This document shows, one piece after another, positions 1 through 10,335 of a DNA stretch of 60,000 nucleotides. This stretch comes from Polytrichum commune. Taxonomy: Eukaryota > Streptophyta > Polytrichopsida > Polytrichales > Polytrichaceae. The notes under the pieces were generated by a model. It was not told where the DNA came from, searched no databases, and was given only the letters and a program-made list of their open reading frames with translations. The translations under genes were made by a program, and so were the position numbers. Within the stretch, counting starts at the first letter, position 1; every line of letters starts with the position of its first letter. Location of the stretch: contig OX485806.1 in assembly GCA_950295325.1 (NCBI GenBank), positions 29,204,001-29,264,000 of the forward strand, written 5' to 3'.

Positions 1-1797
1 TTTCCATCCCTTGTTCCGTATAGTGTCAATTAATGAGTCGTATTTGATATGCTTATGTGTAAGGGCTTGGTTGGGGAATCTATCATGGTAGTATGTGAAT
101 TCGATGAATTGAATTGTGAGCGTTGGAGAGGGTGAGACGGGTGTTTGTATTTGATTTGGGGCTTTGAGTATGCATAGGATATCCGGTCTTAACTTAGCTC
201 GGCATTGGCATGTTATTTGTGGGCATGTGCATTTAAGGAGCCATTTCGGGATTGTGTGTTCAGGTGGTTTGTTAAGGTTGCTTGCATTAGTCAGTGTGAA
301 GAACATGGTGTGTTTATTGGCTTGTAGTGTCTGGGTAATGAGGTGTACCGCTTTGTTGTGTCATGGAGGTGTTTATTATAGTGGGGGAGCTTGTTTTGAG
401 GGCATCTTTCCATGCTTTGGAGACATTAACGTGGTAGTTTGCGGGGGTGGGCTTACTGGGGTATGTGTTTATATGTGTGTTAGTTGTGTTCTTTAGGATG
501 TTTTGGAGTTCATGTGGGGTTTGTAGGTTCGATGTGGGGTGTGTTTGGTTATGTATGCATATTATTGATGTCAAGGATGGTTCTGTGTGTTGGTAGTATT
601 TAGGCCATTTTGGTGTGGGGTCGTAGTGTATAGCATGGGGTGGGATGCTTGCTATTATGTGTGGGTCTGCATTAGCAATGATTGGGAGTTGTTGTGTTGT
701 CCAATCGTTATGGTTGACTATGAGGATGGTGGTGGTGTGTGTGTCTTCTTTGGCTGCCATTTGTGCCCAATGAATGGCTTCCAAGGTCGTATTGTGGTCT
801 GTGGGGTATGCTAGGCCAATTCCTTTCCATCTGGAGGATTTTGTTGGCCTAGGAAGCCAAATATTATATCTCAGTTGTGGGGTGAGTTATATTGCGTGAA
901 TTAGATGGGACATGTAAGTGGGGATGAGTAGTATGAGTGTGTGATTTTGAAGGAGTCTATTAGTATTTTAGTGATTTATGGGTGTAGTGTATGGTGTTCA
1001 TTGTTGGGTTGTATGATTTTGGGCTTTTTCTTGGGGAGTATAGTTATTTATCTTTGTATGACCCATAGGGGTTCAGTTTCGAAGTCTTGCGGTGGGGCTT
1101 GTAGGAAGTTGGTTAGGTGTTGGAGTTGGTTGTGGGAGTATTGGTTCCATAGCCAATGGAGTTTTTCAGTAGTGATGGTGGTCATGTAGATTCCGTGTTG
1201 GTCGTATATGTGGGACTCTAAGGCTTGTATTTATATGGTTGGTTTATTTGTGAGGATGTTTTTGTCTGGGTTGCACTCTTCTGTAGATATCATATGGTTG
1301 GTTATTTTTAGTGGGGGATGAATGAATTTGTTGTCTTTAGTTAGGGTATGGTTAAGGTATTTAGCGTGGGTTTGGGTGGTTTGTTTTAGAGTTGTAATAT
1401 GGTATTGTGTTATGAGGAGTAGGTTATGATCTAGTAGTATGTTGTTTGGGTGTAGGAGGTCTTTTTTAGCACGCCATAGTTGTGTGGTGCCGTCTGTGGT
1501 TTGCCATTGGCATAGATATGTTGTTTTAATGGCTTGTGCCCCCCATTTGTCTTTCCTAGTAGTGGTTTTTTCCTTAGTCATGCCATGTATCGCTTGCCCT
1601 AACATGGGTTGTAATGGGGGATTTGGGATATGTGTGGTGTTGTTGTTGTTGTTGTTGTTTGTGTGTGATTCGGAATTCCTTTGGGGTTAGTACGGCTTTG
1701 GTTTCTTTGTTTTGGATTTGTGGGAGTGTTGTGATGATGTATGTGTATAGTTTGTTTAGGTATTGTTGGGTTTTTGTTTTTTCATTGTATTTTTGGG
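1..1797 (-). pseudogene. Decayed retroelement relic with RNase H-like segment, strongly strand-skewed
   Basis: Read on the minus strand, this stretch is very rich in A and C and gives broken reading frames dominated by Thr, Asn, His, Pro and Lys. The longest open pieces are at 784-314, 1605-1231 and 1960-1574, with stops between them. The piece at 784-314 has a pattern like the middle of an RNase H domain: TTLEAIHWAQMAA followed about 12 residues later by a hydrophobic strand ending in a polar NHND, where an active copy would have an acidic residue. A Gln run near 1640-1660 comes from a GTT/CAA microsatellite. The plus-strand copia piece begins abruptly at about 1798. I infer a dead non-LTR or related retroelement whose coding strand avoids G. 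The RNase H assignment is tentative. Confidence 0.33.
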
Positions 1798-3035
1798 CAC
1801 GGTATACTTGAATAGTGATCTTGCTACCCAAATTTACATGCATCAGCTTGAAGGTTTTGTTAATCCAAAACTCCCTCCCATGTCTATTTACTTCTAAAAA
1901 ACCCATATAATTTGAAATACCATATAGGTTGTGGAACCATACCTTCAATGTTTTTCTCAAGCTTTACAATCTCATCACCAACGATGTTGATACATGTGTC
2001 TATTACCACCCAACTTCCACTCATTTAGTTGACCTCACTGTCGGCATTTTCGTTGATGATGGCATTGTGTGCGCTTCCAAAGAATATGACCTTGACATTG
2101 TTATCCAACACCTTGCCAATATGTTTAAGATTACACACGGGCCGATGGATTATTATGTTGGGTTTTAGGTTCATCGGTATCTTCACACTCATACTATTCT
2201 CATCAACTAAGCTCGTTACATCTCCGACATCATTAAGCAGATCCAATTGGACAACGTTAATCATGTCTCTACCCGGCCGATACACACATGCCCCTACAAG
2301 CTACTCAAGGATCCAATGATCTTGCCCTTCCAACATCAGTACCCTTCCGTGAGGCGGTTGGTTGCCTCATGTACGCGATGGTTTTGACCTGACCCAACAC
2401 CATTTTTTGCTGTCAGCAGGGTCGTTAAACTCACAAATAATCCTCGCAACTCTCATTGGACTCCGGTTAAACGAATTTTCCGTTACATTTCTAGCACATA
2501 ATCAACATGGGCATTTCTTATTATGGTTCACCCAAGGATTTACCCTACGCGGGTATTGTGATGCAAAATATGCAAGAGATCATGATGATCGGAAATCACG
2601 TACTGGGTATTTATTTCTCCTTGCCAACGGTGTTGTTGCGTGGTGTAGTAAACGCCAAGGTTGTACTGTTGACTCTAATACTGAGGTTGAGTTTGTTGCT
2701 GTGGCTGAATCGGTTAAAGAATCCATTTGGCTTTGTCACCTTTTCCATAGCCTAGGGTTTCCTCCACGGATGCCTACAATCATATTCTTAGACAATCAAC
2801 GGGCTATTTAGTTAATCAAAAATCCCAAACACCACAAATGCACCAAGCACATTGAAACCAAATACTATTTGATCGGGGAGAACTATGAAAGGAAACATAT
2901 TGATGTTCATTACATACACCTTAAATAACAAATTGCAGATCTCTTCACTAAGGCCCTTCCTCGTCAGATTTTTCAACACCTTCGGGATCTTCAAGGCCTT
3001 GTCGCTCCTCTCTCTCAAACGAGTGGGAGATTATG
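1798..3035 (+). pseudogene. Ty1/copia polyprotein fragment: reverse transcriptase (C-terminal half) and RNase H
   Basis: Three-frame reading gives an interrupted copia pol 3' half. SDLATQIYMHQLEGF near 1815-1860 matches the conserved 'IYM.QPEGF' segment. The reverse-transcriptase catalytic box appears as FVDD at about 2050-2062, in an open stretch from 1929 to 2168. After frameshifts near 2170 and 2400, RNase H follows at 2520-2811 with YCDAKYARDHDDRKSRTGY and a trailing ADLFTKALPRQIF at about 2937-2970. In-frame stops occur at 2809-2811 and near 2925. The end (about 3010-3035, GRLCENVL) is followed by a purine-rich GAGTGGGAGAT, a plausible polypurine tract. It cannot encode a working enzyme. 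Copia identity is well supported by motif order; autonomous activity is excluded. Confidence 0.85.
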
Positions 3036-3346
3036 TGAAAACGTTCTCATAGATGAGCAACAAAACTAACACGATCTCTTGAACTAGATGCATGCAAGAC
3101 TAGATTAATCGAACTACCACAAAGATGTTCATTAACAAAATGCAGAATAGTGACACACAAGAAGGCTAAAGAACCTTGGAGTTTTTTTTGTTTTTGTTTT
3201 TTTTTAATAATTTTATTTCCCCTCTTCTCTAAGCTATGACAACATGTTCTAACCAAGTTGATAGATCAACGTTGCTCAACTACTCAACTTAATTGTCGAA
3301 TTGAACGAAACGGAGTTCAAGGGCACAACATGCAACACAATGGAGA
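3036..3346. other. Spacer between two copia fragments, possible LTR remnant
   Basis: This follows the purine-rich tract at about 3018-3033, where a copia 3' LTR would begin. I see a TG start candidate and an AT-rich body with a T-rich run at 3183-3206, but no second copy of this sequence in the window that would prove an LTR. Confidence 0.25.
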
Positions 3347-5480
3347 TCAAGAGAAAAATATATAATATAATTTATACTGATTGTAGATCCTGGGTTTTGA
3401 TGTGTTGTAGGAGAGAAGAGAAGGGAACATGAATATCAATAGCTGCAACTTGTTTCGGGATAAAAGAAGATGAAGAATAGTTGGTTGCTTCATCAAAAAA
3501 CATGTTAGAGCTCTCTGAAACCAAGTCTGCAGAAGGATTCCATAATCGCCAACCCTTACTAGTATCAATGCAACCTACGAACATGACCATGTTTCCTTTG
3601 GCTTGGAACTTTGTCCACAAGGATTTGTCAACAAAAATATATGCAATAGTGCCGAAAGTTCAATAGTGAGAGACACTTGGCTTGGTTTTAAACCAAAGTT
3701 CATAAGGGGTTATGAAACCGACTTGGTGATTGATGGTACGATTCAGAAGATAGACAACAATATGGATCGACTCTGTCCAAAGCTTCAGAGGAATATGGAA
3801 ATATACTCCTAGTGGCCTCAAATATTGTTTTGTTGTCACGTTCAATGTATCCGTTTTGTTGTGGAGTGTACGAAGTGTTGGTTTCACGCATGATGCCTTC
3901 TCGCTCAAGAAGTAAGTCAAATTCATCATTGCAAAACTCTTTTCCCGGATTCGTCCTTAAAGTCTTCACATGAACACCTGTAGTTCTCTCAATAGAACGC
4001 TAAAGCTTAACAAAACAAACTTGAGAGCATCACTTCTAGCTTTAAGGAATGCCACAAACCTGTAAGATGTGCAATCATCTTTGATGAGGATGTAGTGGTA
4101 GGCACCTCCTAAGGATGCATGGGACATTTTTCCACATAAGTCAACATGAAGAAGTTCTCTAGGTACTTGGGAGCATTCTTTCAGGGAATTTGAAGGATAT
4201 GTAGCTTTGTGTTGTTTTCCTAGTGCACAACCTTGGCAAACGTGAGGTAGTATGCTATGAGGAAGAATAGTGAAGTCTCTTAAGTTATTGTATTCACTCA
4301 TGTGTTTAATCACCTGTATGTTCACATGACCCATTCTGTTGTGCTAGAGAGCAAGTTCATCATCACAAGCACTTGTAACTGTAAGAGCAGTAGATGTGGT
4401 ATGTCATGTAGGTATTATGGACGGAATAGAGATTGGAAAGACAAGTTTGATAGATAGTTTGTAGAGTGTACCGGTTTGAGTTTCCTCCATTACTTTCGGT
4501 CCCTTGCCAAGGTCTCTATATAATGCGCACTTGTCACCAAGGGTTCGAAAAGATCAACCAACTTTAGAAGTAAGGCCTATTGAGAAGAGATTTCATCGCA
4601 AGTCAGGGATGAAGAGAACCTTTTGTAGAAGACCTTTCTTCTCCATACCATCAATGGTCTGTGTGATTTTTATATCACCAATACCTCTAACCTAGAGGTC
4701 CCGATCGTCCGCAACTGCAACCGACCAGGTTCCTGATGGTATCGACTTGAAATTAAAGAACCACTCCCTTTGCTCTATCATGTGTTATGTGGCACCAGAG
4801 TTAGCAAACCAAACCTACTTGTCTAGATTTACACTTAGTGCATGAGATCATCTGCTTATGGTCATGAAGGCATAAGTATCATTATTGGAATATGAGGAAG
4901 GATTGCTTGAACATGAATTAATTTGGTTTGTTGTTGTAGCAACACATGCTTCACTGCTTGTCCCCCTTATGTCTTTCGGTTGATGGTCGGATTGATGCTT
5001 CTTGTGATTTGAGAATTACACTCTCTCTTGACATGGGTGTGGGCATTCAACCATCCAATTGTCAAACTCTCCACAATTATAGCAACGCATACGACTCTTT
5101 AGCTCTTTGATGTAGTCTTTGTTTTGCTCATGACTTTGTTTCTTGTTTTTCGAGGGTGTCTTACTGGAGCGAGTGAAGAAGGCTGAATCACCTATGTTCT
5201 CCCCGCCATGTAACGCCATGAGATTTTTCCATTTGGAGCAGTCTTATTTTCAGGTTGGCAATAGTTTGTTGGAACGTTTGTCCAAGTGGCAATGATGTTG
5301 TTATAGCTCGGAGGCAGGTTGCATACAATTTTGGTGATGAGCATGTCCTTAGGAACTGGTTGGCCTAAGTTTTTGAGGAGATTTCCCATGCTCGTGACCT
5401 TGTTGATGTGCGCGTTAATGGAGTCACCTATAATGAACTCTGTGCTTTTACTTTAAACTCATTCTAGACTACCGTTATCT
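3347..5480 (-). pseudogene. Ty1/copia polyprotein fragment: Gag zinc knuckle, GAG-pre-integrase and integrase
   Basis: On the minus strand the order is gag to integrase. Gag pieces lie at 5389-5192 and 5219-5016, including a knuckle CYNCGEFDNWMVEC in which the usual His is Asn. The GAG-pre-integrase/HHCC region is at 4334-3966 (CQGCALGKQHKATYP), followed by the integrase core starting HVDLCGKM. The core continues in another frame at 3969-3700, where the motif normally written TDRG reads RTNPGKEF, so the second catalytic Asp is lost. QQNGYIERDN keeps the final Glu. The segment leading towards reverse transcriptase (LLNRTINHQVGFITPYELW, then FDEATNYSS) runs down to about 3350. Multiple frameshifts make this a dead copy. 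It faces the neighbouring reverse-transcriptase fragment in opposite orientation. Confidence 0.87.
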
Positions 5481-5605
5481 TAGTTCTAGTCAACATGTAC
5501 CAATAGTGGCCCATGTTACACCTATACTCATCTTGTATTCAAAGAAGTTGTACTAGATCATGTAGATGTTCTCTTTAGATTTTTGTTGATCAAATGCACT
5601 AAGAT

Positions 5606-5735
5606 ATGAACAATGAGCGGTGAACAGTAATGTGTGAGCAGTGAGTGGTAACATATGAATGGTGAGTAGTAACATATGAATGGTGAGTAGTTTCTTGTGA
5701 GCGATGAGCAACATCTTGTGAGCGGTGAGCTCAAA
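5606..5735. repeat. Short tandem repeat (about 21-22 bp units, GGTGAGTAGTAACATATGAAT-like)
   Basis: Two near-identical units with 'aacatatgaatggtgagtag' stand side by side (about 5649-5692). They are flanked by more diverged units sharing TGAGCGGTGA/TGAGCAGTGA out to about 5735. The run lies just upstream (minus-strand sense) of the copia gag fragment. Confidence 0.7.
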
Positions 5736-8102
5736 ATAATGAAATCCTCATGGTTACAGGGTTTATGATGCATATTGTAAACCCACTTTGACAATTGTGT
5801 TATAAGATGTGGATATTAAATTTTCATTTTCACACATATAATAGTGCATATTACTATGCACTATAGTGTGTGTGGTCAAATCATGAAGAATTTTATTAGA
5901 ATTCCAAATTGATTATTGGTTGTTAACCACCATCAAATACAAACATTCAATGTCATCTACCATAAATCAAAACTATGTCGTGGAATTTTTATTTGAAAAA
6001 CTTGGGGAGTTCATTCGGCACAAACCATATGATTAAAATTATTATATTTGGAGTAGAAGTAATATAGTGTCAACCAAAACCCCTAGAAATAGAAATTTCC
6101 CAACACTCACAAATACAACAACAAGATAACAACATGCTAGCAACTAAGAAAAAAAATGTTGAATAATTTAAAAAAAAAAAAACTTACTAGACAATAAGAG
6201 TAGACAAATGATATCACTCATAATTTAAACCCGAAAATAATGGATAACATTACATTGGAGATTCAATATCACAACCCCAAAATAAAAGTGCTTGGGCTTA
6301 AAATCACAAAATCAATTTTTTTTTCATGGCATAAAATTCTACAAGCTTTCGCACAATGACAATCATCAAACCTTTCTGACCACAAATTGAGCAGCACAAG
6401 CTCCATCCAAAAACAAATTGCAAGTCCTAGTTTTTTATGAGGTTTGTCATGATCTTGTGCAGACCCTAGGCATACTCAACATGACTAACTTCTAGCAAGA
6501 TAGAATAAACCTAGTGGGAAACCATAATAAACACAAAATATTATGTCTCAATTTTTTTACACAAAACAAAGTATATTATATCTAGAACATTCTATGCATC
6601 CATTCCTGGTCAATATTCAATGCTAAATTAGACTTACCAATTTCCTTGCTACTTCATCTTGCCACTCATCCTATCTTAATTATATCTAAATGTGCCATAT
6701 TTCTTCAACATTTTCTTAAAACTAAGAATATTGTAAGTTTTAGCTTCAAGGAATAAGATTAATACTACCTATTTGTCCAAGTGATTTCTCAAATGACCAG
6801 AGCCACCCAACCCAAGATTATTTGTTGTTGAATACCACCTTGCATGGAATCTAGAACATGTTTGAAGCACAACCCTTTCCTTTTCTTAGAGATCTATGAA
6901 GCACATGTTGGCCCCATCGTGGTGAAATCAAGGCATGTGTATTACGGGATATTGGGAATGAAGACATGGTAGGGCTTATCATCCACTGAAATGATAGCAA
7001 TAATGATTTTTTTCTAATGGATATGAAATGGCTATGACATTGATGACACAGTGCCCATCCATGAGTCTTGTGTTGTCCAATGTTTTGTATATTATTTCCA
7101 CAAAATTACATGAGAGCTTTAGTGCATTGAAACATAATTGAATCTTATGACATAATTGAAACGTAATTCACCTTATGAATTTCAAGGAATTGACTCCATC
7201 ATGTAAAGGCCTTGGGATTGATATAGTGGATTGGACCAATCACGTGCAAGGATTTATGCATGTCAAAGCCCCAAAGTTGGCCAAATTGGCCAAGTTGACT
7301 CCTCATGTAAAATGGACCATACACATGTGGAGGCCACACATGTTCGAAAATGTTGGTTTCAAAACGGAGTTTAGTAAGCCAAGGTAAAAGAGTTTTAGCC
7401 TTGACATGTCCTTGGGCAATGGTCTTGAAGTTGTTTTTTTTTTCCTTTCATTTATTTATTTATTTGGCTAAAGTCGTCCATTTTCAACTCAAATCGGACA
7501 TGAAAGTCTTAAGCATTATTTAAAAAACCCCATCTTGGAACGTAGTTGAAAACAAACAATTCTACCCAATAAAAGAGGGGCCAACCTTGAAACTCCTCAA
7601 GGTTAGGCACATGTCAACCCACCAATCTCTGTTTCAAAACTAACGATTTCAATCTTGCGTGGACTCCCCTACAATTGTTTTTGTATTTTAAGTTACGGTA
7701 GAAGGTGCTTCATCCAACCCTTTGGCTGGTTTAGCATATTTTGTAGTCCATTTGGATTAGTGTTATGCATGTGTGGCTTAGCAGTTTGGCTAAGACATGA
7801 CATATTCATTAACCCACCCTTAGCTACATCCAATACTTGTCCAAATTCAGTCCCATTTTTTGTCCAACATTAACCCCACATTCTCCTAGAACCACCTTGT
7901 TTTACACCCAAATTTGTCCTCCTTTTTGTGCCGGAGACATTCAGACACATTAAAGGGTGCTTAGATAACAGTGATGACCTTGGAGTTCAAACACGATCTC
8001 AAGAGTCATGTACATTCTTAAATGCCTAACCTTGATCCTAACCCTTATTTCCAAAACCTAAGTATTGACCTGAACATGTGTATTTTGTAGTCGGATGTCA
8101 AT
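5736..8102. other. AT-rich stretch without a recognisable gene
   Basis: No open frame in this stretch resembles a known protein. The only notable open piece (7175-7387) is short and has low-complexity KLAKLAKL. There are A-rich runs near 6167 and a T/TTTA-rich run near 7434-7464. I recognise no mobile-element termini here. Confidence 0.6.
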
Positions 8103-8104
8103 TA

Positions 8105-8986
8105 CAGTCCACCCTCTATAAGTGTTAACAATTGGGAGTGGTAATATTGTTAACACTTATAGAAATATAGAGTTTAACAAATCAAAACATAACACGTATA
8201 AATGTAACACAAGTAAAATATTGTTATAATACCAAATGAAGTTCCAAAATACAATTGAGGAGTCTCACTCCTCCATTTCCACTCCTCTAGGATGGAAGAA
8301 GGCATCTATAGAGGTCTGAACTCTGAAGCCTGAACTCTGAAGCCTTCCCCATCTCTACTGTCCTAGATTAAATTGAAAGACAGATGCAAACTGACTCTAA
8401 ACCACAAGGACACAAACCCTATCCACAAAAAATAATACAGCACCCTCAAAATTAATCAGACAAAACTCGCCGCCGCTACCGCAGGAGACTTGGCAGGCAG
8501 ATTTCGGCCAACCATAACTCACTCGTTAGAAGTCGGAATTCGACAAAACTACTACCATTGGAATCGTCTCCTCAATAGCTTTCTAATGGTATGTGATTCG
8601 CCCTACAAGTCTGAAATTCGAAAACAACATTCTCAGAAATTCGAACGCTGGTAGATTGGCTCAACTTGCTAGGGTAAACTGAGTTGACGAGGGAGGGACT
8701 TGCAGTCAATATCCTAAACCCTAATAATTTCTAAATGGGGGGTATGTTACAGTATGTTACAGTATATTACATGTGCTATGTTACAATATATTGTATTGTA
8801 TGGTATTATATAGTATAATAATAAGTTAACAGATATAGAGGGCAAAATTACAAAGAGGGGAGTAGCCAATCAGTTAACAGTTAACACTTAACGTTATTGT
8901 AGTCTCCCCAAGTAGGGAGTAGAAAAAATGTTAACACTTATGGAATTTTAACACTTATAGAGGTAACACTTATAGAGGGTGGACTG
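8105..8986. mobile_element. Non-autonomous pogo/Emigrant-like (Tc1-mariner superfamily) element, 882 bp, with TA target duplication
   Basis: Both ends carry the same 23-bp perfect inverted repeat beginning CAGTCCACCCTCTATAAG (8105-8127 and 8964-8986). TA directly flanks each end (8103-8104 and 8987-8988). Subterminal copies of TAACACTTATAG occur in both arms. A 5'-CAGT start, a CCTCTATAA core and a TA duplication are typical of plant pogo-like elements and their MITEs (Emigrant/Lemi type). The interior has no long open frame, so it would depend on a transposase elsewhere. It contains a 14-bp tandem duplication (CTGAACTCTGAAGC) near 8317-8344. Confidence 0.82.
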
Positions 8987-8988
8987 TA

Positions 8989-10060
8989 CCTCTAGTTGGG
9001 ACCTGTGATTGAAAAGAATTTGAAGAACAAATAAAAATAAAGAATGCATCTTGTTATATTTATCTAAAAAAACACAACATGTAAATTTTATAAAGTTGAT
9101 GTCACATACATCATTAGGACATGAGAGAGAGATTATTTAATTGGTGAAACAAAGAAAGCAATGGGGACATGTATAGGCTATCCAAGGGGAGAGTAAATTT
9201 ATAGATTGTATACTACCGTAGGTGATGGACTCTTCATATCATGTATGAACTAACATATATCACAAATCCACATGTTCTTTAAAATTAGAACATTAATTAG
9301 ACAAAAAAGTATGTTCTCTTTTCCATCATGGGTGCACAAAACAAGGAGGCTAGCGAACATGTAACAATGAATTTTTTTATAAAAATAGTACACCTAGCCG
9401 GTGGAAGAACTAACAAAACACTTTTGAGATCCAATTTGAGTCATCAAGGATGCATGTGACCCAAAAGTAAAACAAAAAATGGTTCTCACTCTTGATGTGT
9501 GGGTAAAGACCGGATGGGATGGGGCAAGTAGGCTTTCATAGGGGCTAATCACAACGGCCACTTCTGGCATTATTTGTTAGCATCTCAAGATGTAATAATG
9601 TGAAAAGTGGTGGGCCAACATCTTTTTCTCAACATGATCCTCAACAATTTCACAGCTAGAACCAAATGGAAAGTTTGGTGTGATCAGAGCCTCATATTTA
9701 GTGCGAAGAACCCTCAACATTTGTACAAGAGGGAATTATTCCCAAATCTTTGGCCTTGATAGGTGGGGCCCACATAACATGCCTTGCTAGCTAAAGAATG
9801 TTATGAGAAATTTATTGAGATTATTAACTCCTAATTAATTAATCATAAATTTAAAAATGATATAAGCTTATTAGACATAATATGAAGCAATATTTATTGC
9901 AAGAAATCATCAGGTTTTGTCACCCATTTCCATTCCTCTTGATATTGATTGAAAAACTAAGATCTCAACCTGTTATCAATCTAATGTGTCAACCAATGAT
10001 TTGAAGCCAGTTGTTCATTCGTATTCTTTTTTTTTTTAATTAAAAAAAACTCTTTCAAGC
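8989..10060. other. Gene-free upstream region of the GTPase gene with repeat fragments
   Basis: No coding sequence is seen. At 9217-9260 lies a short piece of the family also found at 33077 and 46366, and at 9541-9690 a copy of the family also found at 31486 and 45106. T- and A-rich runs occur at 10027-10049, just before the inferred promoter of the GTPase gene. Confidence 0.5.
9541..9690 (+). repeat. Dispersed repeat family I, copy 1
   Basis: It starts GGGGCTAATCACAACGGCCA, passes through GTGAAAAGTGGTGGGCCAAC and CAACAATTTCACAGCTAGAA, and ends GTTTGGTGTGATCAGAGC. The same sequence order occurs at 31486-31640 and 45106-45263. No inverted termini are recognised, so the class is unknown. Confidence 0.75.
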
Positions 10061-10070
10061 GGATATCCTT

Positions 10071-10079
10071 AAACCCTAA
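10071..10079 (+). promoter_or_regulatory. Telo-box (AAACCCTAA) near the GTPase gene start
   Basis: AAACCCTAA lies about 265 bp upstream of the chosen start codon. In plants this motif is frequent in promoters of translation and ribosome-biogenesis genes, which suits a NOG1-family GTPase. Its use here is inferred. Confidence 0.4.
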
Positions 10080-10135
10080 ACCCCAGGCTAGGCTAGCTGA
10101 GGGTTATTGAAGGGAAAGGCGACAGAAGTGGAGAG

Positions 10136-10147
10136 ATGCGCAAGTAA
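10136..10147 (+). promoter_or_regulatory. Short upstream ORF (3 codons) in the putative 5' leader
   Basis: ATG-CGC-AAG-TAA lies 200 bp before the GTPase start codon. It is only relevant if transcription begins upstream of it and the leader is not spliced here. Confidence 0.3.
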
Positions 10148-10267
10148 GAGAATTCGGAATTTTGTTTCTACAATCACCTCTGACATCCTGTGCGATTTTT
10201 TTTGATAATAGAAGTTCCGGAATCGAAGGATTTGGAGTTCTTCTACCGGAGTATTGACAAGTTGAAG

Positions 10268-10273
10268 ATGTAG
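10268..10273 (+). promoter_or_regulatory. Start-stop element (ATG immediately followed by TAG) in the putative 5' leader
   Basis: ATGTAG lies 63 bp before the main ATG. Start-stop (AUG-stop) elements are known in plant leaders to stall ribosomes and lower downstream translation. The leader status of this site is inferred from the gene model, not shown. Confidence 0.3.
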
Positions 10274-10335
10274 TGCGAAAGCAGTCTGGACAGTGGGGAC
10301 ACTCTTTGCATTTTGGAGCTCGAAATTTTGTTGCA

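Noticed and set aside
5606-5735. Spaced short repeats as a CRISPR-like array
   Set aside because: Units are adjacent and diverged with no unique spacers; a plain tandem repeat in eukaryotic DNA.
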